A stretch of 16,555 nt of DNA from Pseudomonadota bacterium (GTDB taxonomy: Bacteria; Pseudomonadota; Alphaproteobacteria; Rhizobiales; Tepidamorphaceae): positions 1 to 16,555 of the forward strand of contig JAEYRQ010000528.1 of assembly GCA_023435545.1 (NCBI GenBank), written 5' to 3'. The translations under genes were made by a program, and so were the position numbers. Of the stretch, positions 1 to 5,531 are shown piece by piece. The notes beneath the pieces are model-generated. The model ran no database searches, was not told the DNA's origin, and worked only from the letters and a program-made list of their open reading frames with translations. Position 1 is the stretch's first letter, and each line of letters begins with the position of its first letter.

Positions 1-7
1 GGCAGAA

Positions 8-39
8 AGGAAGGGCCCGACGCGAGGAGGGCGCTTCCT
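8..39. repeat. Inverted repeat, stable hairpin
   Basis: AGGAAG (8-13) pairs with CTTCCT (34-39), and inside it GCCC (15-18) pairs with GGGC (29-32). One G/G mismatch separates the two helices, giving about 10 pairs and a 10-nt loop. Confidence 0.55.
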
Positions 40-140
40 GCAGCGGTGCCGGTTGGCTGGTGAATGAAGCGGAGCCAGAACGGAGGGACGTTGCGACGAT
101 AAGGAGCGCCGGCCCGGAGTGTCGGCGCAGCGGAAGGCAC

Positions 141-160
141 AGGCCAGAGGCACAAGGCCT
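141..160. repeat. Short inverted repeat
   Basis: AGGCC (141-145) is matched by GGCCT (156-160) across a 10-nt loop. It is weak alone and counted as part of the structured GC-rich segment. Confidence 0.3.
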
Positions 161-239
161 TTGAACTACAGACCCGCAGCAGCCCTGCTCCTTTGAAAGG
201 GTGGGTGGGGCGCGGGAGAAGCGTGGCCGTGGCCCGGCT

Positions 240-281
240 CCTCCCAGTTGTGTGTTGGCCTTGCGGGTGGGGACTGGGAGG
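240..281. repeat. Inverted repeat, 9-bp arms
   Basis: CCTCCCAGT (240-248) is a perfect inverted match to ACTGGGAGG (273-281), with a 24-nt loop. It ends 17 nt before the large palindrome at 299. Confidence 0.5.
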
Positions 282-298
282 CTGAGGTAGGGGCTACT

Positions 299-384
299 AA
301 ACATAATGGGCTTATGGGAAAAGCCTATGCGTTGGCATGCTTGCATAAGGGAGGGAGGCTTTCCCATAAGAACCCATTATGTTT
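299..384. repeat. 86-nt near-perfect palindrome
   Basis: The outer arms AAACATAATGGG (299-310) and CCCATTATGTTT (373-384) are perfect complements. CTTATGGGAAA (311-321) pairs with TTTCCCATAAG (360-370), leaving two unpaired A residues at 371-372. AGCC/GGCT extends the helix with a one-base bulge, and TATGC (326-330) pairs with GCATA (343-347) near the tip. About 30 base pairs form in total, far beyond an ordinary terminator, and no T-run follows. No target-site duplication flanks it, so a palindromic MITE is not supported. Confidence 0.75.
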
Positions 385-394
385 ATTGTAGCTT

Positions 395-557
395 CCGCCG
401 TTTTTGTACTGGCAGGAGGCTGGCGGTGGCGGTGGTTGGAGCCAGCCGACTTTTTGTTTGGCTGACGGTGCGGTGGGACAGCTCTTTGCCCTCAAGGCAA
501 AGTGGTGTGCGCGTGGCGCGGCGGCCACACAAAAAGCCTGACAGTTAAAAACGGCGG
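395..557. ncRNA. Branched stem-loop structure, candidate structured RNA or DNA site
   Basis: A long closing stem joins 395-416 to 537-557: CCGCCGTTTTT (395-405) with AAAAACGGCGG (547-557), ACTG (408-411) with CAGT (542-545), and CAGG (413-416) with CCTG (537-540), about 19 pairs with small bulges. Inside it are three sub-hairpins: CAGCC/GGCTG (443-447/460-464), CTTTGCC/GGCAAAG (484-490/496-502, 5-nt loop), and GTGTG/CACAC (505-509/526-530). A closed multi-branch loop is typical of structured RNAs, but folded single-stranded DNA at a transfer or replication origin would look the same. No known family is recognised and the strand is uncertain. Confidence 0.4.
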
Positions 558-830
558 CACTACCGAAGAGGGAAGCGCGAAGGGAGGGTTCGTGCGAAGG
601 CCGCTGACCTAGCCGGGCGTGCGGGTGGGTAGGGGCTGAGCTTTTTTTGACTTCGGATAACGTTAGCGTAGAAAGGTGAGAATTTCTTTTGTTGTAGATA
701 CACCTTGTTTTATTCAATAGCTATTCTGCAGCTGAGTTCGTTATACTGGGAAAAGCTGGGAAGGACCCCGAACGATGCAGTGAGTGACACAACGGACGGT
801 GAGGAGAGGGCCAGGGCTGGACACACAAAA

Positions 831-840
831 TCTAATTAGA
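831..840. repeat. 10-nt perfect palindrome at composition boundary
   Basis: TCTAATTAGA is its own reverse complement. It lies where the GC-rich segment gives way to AT-rich cargo. It could be an operator or chance; nothing else supports either. Confidence 0.2.
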
Positions 841-930
841 CTGATTTGAGAGATTCTTAAGAGTACATTGCGAAAACTGCGAGGGCTTATGATTTACGTT
901 TTGCAACTTCCGTAATTGCAAACTTGTCAG

Positions 931-1704
931 TCAAGGTTTTCCAAAGCAACCTTTGTTGTTAGTTGGGTTAGGAGCGATAAGTTTCGTTGTAGGAACAGCT
1001 CTACTAAAAATTGGATTAATGAATCGCGTATGTTGTTTGGCGAAAAAATATGCTGTCAGTTTTGATTTTTCGAACGGCATTGCTCTTTTTGAATTTTTAG
1101 AATAGAGGAACAAATGACTTTTAGTTTCTCCAATAAAAATTAAAGAGCCATTTGATACTATCGTATCACGTTCTTGAACTATAGTTAGAATCTTCGAGCC
1201 AGATCCGCAACCGACTGCCGCAGCTTCCAATCCCGACATTGCAATCGTCCCGACAAAAACCAAGCCCAGAACGAAGACCATTTTGAAAGGATCTCTTCCA
1301 GAGAGTTTGTAAAGTATGATAAAATTAACAGCTAAGCATCCCTGGGCAATCCAAAATATAATTTTCCCAAGTGAGAAATTTATAAATAAGATAGTAAAGA
1401 GTGAGACAACTACAAGTGAAGTGCCAATTTTCAGAATCTTACTTCTCTGCCCTTTCAGCGAAACAAGGAATCGACGGTAATTAACGAGGTCGAGACCGAG
1501 AACCGCGATAACAGCTAATAATGTTAAGCAGGAAATGTAAAGTAGGGAATATATGGGTATGAAATGGAATATGAGTTCAGGGGTATCAAGATAATGATAT
1601 ATGTCAATGCCAAACACATAATAATACGTCTGGAGTTCAATGAAACTTAAAAATATTAGTGCTATCGTGATTAGAGGAAGGTGTTTTATGATTTTTTCTA
1701 ACAT
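931..1704 (-). CDS. Multi-pass membrane protein of unknown family
   Basis: I do not recognise a named family. From the ATG at 1704 the product is 257 aa. About five hydrophobic segments fall near residues 8-26, 47-70, 92-113, 114-132 and 140-160. A soluble C-terminal tail of about 95 residues follows, with beta-like strands (SLIFIGETKSHLFLYS) and a basic end. The frame stays open upstream to a TTG at 1755, which would add 17 basic residues; I prefer the ATG because TTG starts are rare in this group, but this is not certain. Reading is away from the restriction operon, with only a doubtful small ORF between them. In a defence cargo region a membrane protein may be an effector, but nothing in its own sequence shows that. 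Confidence 0.7.
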   Translation of the reverse strand: MLEKIIKHLPLITIALIFLSFIELQTYYYVFGIDIYHYLDTPELIFHFIPIYSLLYISCLTLLAVIAVLGLDLVNYRRFLVSLKGQRSKILKIGTSLVVVSLFTILFINFSLGKIIFWIAQGCLAVNFIILYKLSGRDPFKMVFVLGLVFVGTIAMSGLEAAAVGCGSGSKILTIVQERDTIVSNGSLIFIGETKSHLFLYSKNSKRAMPFEKSKLTAYFFAKQHTRFINPIFSRAVPTTKLIAPNPTNNKGCFGKP

Positions 1705-1808
1705 GGAAAGAAAAATACGAAGATTACTTGAAAGCTTAGTTCGGAATATCCTCAATTCAAAAGATTAATACAAACCCTAATTTTTCTAGGAGAGCTACTA
1801 TTTGGATA

Positions 1809-2009
1809 ATGGTAATGACGTTCATTTCATCTGTTGGCACCTCAGGGTCTCTCTTTTTAAACAATGAGATTGAAAACTCTGAAAATCTTTTGAAATATAT
1901 CTCAAACCTCAGAGAGTCTTTATTTGACGATTACGATAAGGTAACGGAGAAAAATGAAGATGCGAGTCAACTGTTTATGAAATATGGGTCGAAAATTGAA
2001 GAAATTTAA
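1809..2009 (+). CDS. Doubtful small hypothetical protein (66 aa)
   Basis: This short frame encodes a mildly acidic, mostly helical peptide with an FDDYDKVTEKNEDASQLF region that could form an amphipathic helix. The composition is protein-like rather than shadow-like, and no other gene covers the stretch. I see no family, no clear promoter and no partner. It may be a real small gene, the remnant of a larger cargo gene, or noise. It lies divergent from the membrane protein on its left and about 315 nt before the likely hsdM start. Confidence 0.25.
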   Translation: MVMTFISSVGTSGSLFLNNEIENSENLLKYISNLRESLFDDYDKVTEKNEDASQLFMKYGSKIEEI

Positions 2010-2323
2010 ACTGCATTTCAAACCGCTTTTCGTTTTCTGATAGTTTCTTGCTTTTGAGAAGACTGCTTTTTGTAATCGCTAGCAAATCTCAAAAGGGGCA
2101 GCTCTCTTTACGTTTCAAACAAATGTTATTCATTCTATTCTCTATCGGACAGGCCAATATTCGATGGCAAATGATTCTTTTAATATCTGCAGGTCAGTAG
2201 GCTAATTTTGTAGTATTGTGTTTGCGGGGTTTTGGAAGACATAGCTGGTTTTATACTACTACGATATTTACTGATTTTGTTGGAGATAATTGTATTTTGT
2301 ATAAAATTTACTCGATAAACCTA
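2010..2323. other. Upstream region of hsdM, no gene seen
   Basis: This AT-rich interval has no protein-like frame of its own. The hsdM frame stays open back to a TTG at 2216, but the 36 extra residues are not family-like. It should hold the hsdM promoter; the best -7 candidate is at 2203-2210. Confidence 0.4.
2203..2210 (+). promoter_or_regulatory. Possible Bacteroidota -7 element for the hsd operon
   Basis: TAATTTTG matches the Bacteroidota -7 consensus TAnnTTTG. The -33 TTTG is not exact; TTTT occurs at about the right distance. A start near 2217 would leave a leader of about 105 nt before the ATG at 2324. Confidence 0.3.
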
Positions 2324-4138
2324 ATGTCAATGAGTTTGAACACGCAGGATCTACAGCCTATAATCAATTTTATTTGGTCTGTAGCGGACGACGTCCTAAT
2401 CAACAAATACCTTGAGAATCAATACCAAGACGTAATTCTACCGATGACGGTCCTCCGTAGACTGGACTTGGCTCTTGAGCCGACGAAAGAAAAGGTGCTG
2501 AAAACTTACAACGAGTTTAAGGGAAAGATCGAAAACCTAAACGGGTTGCTCACTAGTTCGCAGCATGGTTCTGGGCTTGCGTTTTACAATACGTCAAGGT
2601 TTACAATGAAGATGTTGCTGGATGATCCAAAAGGTATTAATAGCAACTTCCTGGACTACCTTAATGGATTCTCTGAAAATGTTCAAGATATCATCAGCAA
2701 ATTCAAGTTTCGCAATCAATTGGAGCGGTTTGAAGAGACGGGTATTACGTTTGCTCTGATTGAGAAATTTTGCAGTCCCAAGATTGAATTAAGCCCGGAG
2801 AAGGTTTCTCCCATGGCTATGGGGTATATGTTTGAGGACCTGATCCGGAGGTTTAACGAGAAAACAAATGCCGCCGCCGGACGACATTTTACACCGCGGG
2901 AAATAATCGAGTTGATGACGCATCTTGTTTACTTGCCAGTGAAGGAAAAGATTCAAAATGGAACTTTCCTGGTGTATGACCCGTGTGCTGGAAGTGGAGC
3001 AATGCTTACACAATCCAAACATTTTGCTACGGATCCGGATGGAGAAGTCAGGTCGAAAGGTAACTTTCATCTCTATGGGCAGGAGAACACAGGTGAGATG
3101 TATGCCACCTGTAAATCGGACATGTTGCTCAAAGGTGAGGATCCTGACAAAATAAAATTCGGCTCGACCCTTAGTGAGTATGGTTTTGATCCGGATCTGA
3201 AGTTCAATTTTATGCTCACGAATCCCCCCTATGGTACGAGTTGGAAACAGGATATCGATAACCTTAACGTAGGGACTGATAAGAAAGTTAGCATTGTTGA
3301 CAGACGGTTTAATCTTCCGATAAGAAACTTTAAGGGTGAGCTCGTGAGTACCTGTCTTACCAGTAGAAGTAACGACGGTCAGCTTATGTTTTTGCTCCAC
3401 ATGCTGAGTAAAATGAAAGACCCTAAAGACGGGGGCAGCCGGATAGCCTCTGTACATAATGGCTCGGCGCTGTTTACTGGCGATGCAGGCAGCAGCGAGA
3501 GCGGCATAAGGCAGTATATTAATGAAAACGACCTGCTGGAGTGCGTTATACAGCTTCCCAACGATATTTTTTACAACACCGGCATAGCCACTTATGTCTG
3601 GATCATTAGTAATGTAAAGGAGAAGAAAAGAAAGGGCAAAGTGCAGCTGATAAACGCCTCCTCCGATGCTTTTTATAGTAAAATGCGCAAATCCTTAGGC
3701 AGCAAGCGCAATGAGCTAAGGCCGGAGCATATCCTCAAAATCCAGGACTTGTACTTTGCCTTTGAAGAGAACGAGTACAGCAAAATATTTGAGAATGAAG
3801 ACTTCGGCTATTACCAGATCACTGTTCATCAGCCGGAAAAAGACAGCGAGGGGAAAATAATACTGGATGCTAAAGGCAAGCCCAAAAGCCATAGTGCGCT
3901 AAAGGACATAGAGAACGTACCGATGAAGGAAAGCATAGCAGAGTACTTTAAACGCGAGGTACTCCCTTTTGCGCCGGAGGCCTGGTACGACAAAACGAAA
4001 ATGAAAGTAGGCTATGAAATTGCTTTCAATAAATACTTCTATAAATACCAGCCGTTACGCCCTTTGACAGAAATAGCCGAGGACATAAAAAGGCTGGAGC
4101 ATGAAACGGAGGACTTATTAAACGAAATTATTTCATGA
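2324..4138 (+). CDS. hsdM: Type I restriction-modification DNA methyltransferase subunit
   Basis: This is the N6-adenine methyltransferase subunit of a type I restriction-modification enzyme. With HsdS it methylates the recognition sequence and protects host DNA, and it is also part of the restriction complex. From the ATG at 2324 it is 604 aa, normal for HsdM. A helical N-terminal domain (about residues 5-160) precedes the methyltransferase core: GRHFTPREIIELM from about 186, the SAM-binding motif DPCAGSG at 219-225, and the catalytic NPPY at 300-303. A helical C-terminal part ends the protein. A second in-frame ATG at 2330 is equally usable. The frame reaches back to a TTG at 2216, rejected because the added 36 residues are not family-like. 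The stop overlaps the hsdS start by 4 nt (ATGA), so translation is probably coupled. Confidence 0.96.
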   Translation: MSMSLNTQDLQPIINFIWSVADDVLINKYLENQYQDVILPMTVLRRLDLALEPTKEKVLKTYNEFKGKIENLNGLLTSSQHGSGLAFYNTSRFTMKMLLDDPKGINSNFLDYLNGFSENVQDIISKFKFRNQLERFEETGITFALIEKFCSPKIELSPEKVSPMAMGYMFEDLIRRFNEKTNAAAGRHFTPREIIELMTHLVYLPVKEKIQNGTFLVYDPCAGSGAMLTQSKHFATDPDGEVRSKGNFHLYGQENTGEMYATCKSDMLLKGEDPDKIKFGSTLSEYGFDPDLKFNFMLTNPPYGTSWKQDIDNLNVGTDKKVSIVDRRFNLPIRNFKGELVSTCLTSRSNDGQLMFLLHMLSKMKDPKDGGSRIASVHNGSALFTGDAGSSESGIRQYINENDLLECVIQLPNDIFYNTGIATYVWIISNVKEKKRKGKVQLINASSDAFYSKMRKSLGSKRNELRPEHILKIQDLYFAFEENEYSKIFENEDFGYYQITVHQPEKDSEGKIILDAKGKPKSHSALKDIENVPMKESIAEYFKREVLPFAPEAWYDKTKMKVGYEIAFNKYFYKYQPLRPLTEIAEDIKRLEHETEDLLNEIIS

Positions 4139-5478
4139 GCACGTTCAAGCTATACGAAAAGTACAAAGAAAGTGGACACGACTGGTTGGGATGTATACCT
4201 GACAACTGGACAACAAAGAGGGCTAAATGGATATTTAGGGAGGTAAACCATAGATCTAAAACAGGTAATGAAGAGCTACTGTCGGTGTCAGAACATTATG
4301 GAGTAATCAAAAGAAAGAATGCTAATGTAAATATGTTTAAGGCTGAGTCGTATGAAGGCTATAAACTTTGTAATCCGGGAGACTTAGTCATCAATTCGCT
4401 TTGGGCTTGGAGTCGAGGCCTTGGCTTTTCTCGATATTATGGAATCGTAAGCACCGCTTATGGTGTTTATAGGCCAAAACCCGAGAATGTCGGTGATTTT
4501 CGATATTTTCATTATTTGTTAAGAACAAATAATTATGTGGGCCAATACAGAATTAGGTCAAAAGGAGTATGGATTTCACGTCTCCAACTTTCAGACCATA
4601 ATTTTTTGGACATTCCAATCCTACTTCCTCCTAAAAGGGAACAGGAAGCAATAGCCCGCTATCTCGATCACAAAGCCGGGCAGATAGACCGTTTTATCCG
4701 CAAGAAGAAGCAGTTAATAAAGCTCCTCAACGAGCAAAAGGCGGCTATCATCAACCAGGCTGTTACCAAAGGTATTAATCCCAATGCGCCAATGAAGGAT
4801 AGTGGTATAGAATGGCTTGGGGAGATACCGGAGCATTGGAATAAAGTTCGATTGCGGTACCTGACAAAAATAACTACGGGTGGAAAGAACACAGAAGATA
4901 GAGTTGAAGATGGAGAGTACGATTTTTATGTACGATCGCAGATCATAGAAAAAATTAATTCCTATTCATTCGACGGGGAGGGCATCCTAACGGCTGGTGA
5001 CGGGGCAGGCGTTGGTAAAATATTCCACTACGCTAAGGGAAAATTTAATTTTCATCAAAGAGTCTACTTGTTTTTTGATTTCGCATCAAGCGTTAAAGGT
5101 GAGTTTTTATTTAATTATTTGAAAGCAAACCTTAAAACCGAACTGATGATGTATAACGCGAAATCTACTGTTGATAGTGTAAGACTACCAGTTTTAAAGG
5201 ATTTTATTGTTTGTATTCCACCGGAAGAAGAACAATATAGTATTGTACATTTCATAAATAATGAAACGAAGAATATCAACGACGCTATTTCAATAATCGA
5301 AAAAGAAATAGCCCTCACCGAAGAATACCGCACCGCCCTGATAGCGGAAGCAGTAACCGGCAAGATAGATGTACGGGAATATAAAATACCGGAAACAGTA
5401 AATGAGGAAATATATGAGGAAATATATGAGGAGCTAAGCATTGCCGCTGAAGATGAGGCGGAGTATGAAAATGTCTAA
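4135..5478 (+). CDS. hsdS: Type I restriction-modification specificity subunit
   Basis: HsdS reads the DNA target for the methyltransferase and nuclease. The 447-aa protein has the classic two-fold layout: target recognition domain 1 (about residues 15-165, opening with DWLGCIPDNW), a central conserved helical spacer (PPKREQEAIARYLDHKAGQI, about 165-212), recognition domain 2 (about 224-360, opening with EWLGEIPEHW), and a second helical spacer (PPEEEQYSIVHF to AEAVTGKIDVREY, about 362-416). Two half-sites imply a bipartite target that cannot be read from sequence. An unusual acidic tail carries EEIYEEIYEEL, from a 12-nt tandem repeat. It overlaps hsdM by 4 nt, and hsdR starts 53 nt downstream after a terminator-like hairpin covering this stop codon. 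No inverted hsdS copies for phase variation are present in the window. Confidence 0.96.
   Translation: MSTFKLYEKYKESGHDWLGCIPDNWTTKRAKWIFREVNHRSKTGNEELLSVSEHYGVIKRKNANVNMFKAESYEGYKLCNPGDLVINSLWAWSRGLGFSRYYGIVSTAYGVYRPKPENVGDFRYFHYLLRTNNYVGQYRIRSKGVWISRLQLSDHNFLDIPILLPPKREQEAIARYLDHKAGQIDRFIRKKKQLIKLLNEQKAAIINQAVTKGINPNAPMKDSGIEWLGEIPEHWNKVRLRYLTKITTGGKNTEDRVEDGEYDFYVRSQIIEKINSYSFDGEGILTAGDGAGVGKIFHYAKGKFNFHQRVYLFFDFASSVKGEFLFNYLKANLKTELMMYNAKSTVDSVRLPVLKDFIVCIPPEEEQYSIVHFINNETKNINDAISIIEKEIALTEEYRTALIAEAVTGKIDVREYKIPETVNEEIYEEIYEELSIAAEDEAEYENV
5404..5435 (+). repeat. 12-nt in-frame tandem repeat in hsdS tail
   Basis: GAGGAAATATAT occurs at 5404-5415 and again at 5416-5427, with a partial third unit starting at 5428. 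It codes for the repeated EEIY residues. Unit length is a multiple of three, so copy-number change would lengthen the tail without a frameshift. Confidence 0.6.
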
Positions 5479-5498
5479 ATCTAATACTTAGACATTTT
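5468..5498 (+). terminator. Terminator-like hairpin over the hsdS stop, before hsdR
   Basis: AAAATGTCTAA (5468-5478, including the hsdS stop TAA) is a perfect inverted match to TTAGACATTTT (5488-5498), with a 9-nt loop, and the T-run continues to 5500. A third copy, TTAGACATTTG, lies at 5510-5520, in the same orientation as the right arm. It could act as an intrinsic terminator or attenuator that lowers hsdR relative to hsdMS. The stem is A/T-rich, so strength is uncertain. Confidence 0.45.
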
Positions 5499-5531
5499 TT
5501 AGCCGTTTTTTAGACATTTGAAGTTTTTATT

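Larger units (their letters stand above)
1..620. other. GC-rich non-coding segment dense in inverted repeats
   Basis: This segment is clearly richer in G and C than everything after about 840, and no open frame in it looks like a protein. The predicted peptides are low-complexity, rich in Arg, Pro and Cys, and follow the repeat structure. It holds at least five stem-forming inverted repeats, listed separately: 8-39, 141-160, 240-281, 299-384 and 395-557. The last encloses smaller hairpins. Such density suggests a structured RNA or a site acting as folded single-stranded DNA (transfer origin or single-strand replication origin). The strand is unresolved; a G-U pair (406 with 546) weakly favours folding of the plus-strand sequence. 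I do not recognise a named RNA family. Between about 620 and 930 I see no gene, only the palindrome at 831-840 where composition turns AT-rich. Confidence 0.45.

Noticed and set aside
299-384. Palindromic MITE
   Set aside because: The flanking bases show no target-site duplication and no second copy is present in the window.
306-717. Open frames on both strands in the GC-rich segment (80 aa plus, 130 aa minus)
   Set aside because: They run through the inverted repeats, have low-complexity Arg/Pro/Ser/Cys-rich products and match no protein pattern.
1705-1755. N-terminal extension of the membrane protein from a TTG
   Set aside because: TTG starts are uncommon in Bacteroidota and an ATG lies just downstream before the first hydrophobic span.
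2789-3457. 222-aa frame antisense to hsdM
   Set aside because: It mirrors a well-conserved methyltransferase core and has a composition typical of antisense shadows.
5497-5511. 15-nt match TTTTAGCCGTTTTTT also at 15101-15115
   Set aside because: The match is T-rich and short enough to occur by chance in a window this size. Neither copy is flanked by a duplication or element end.
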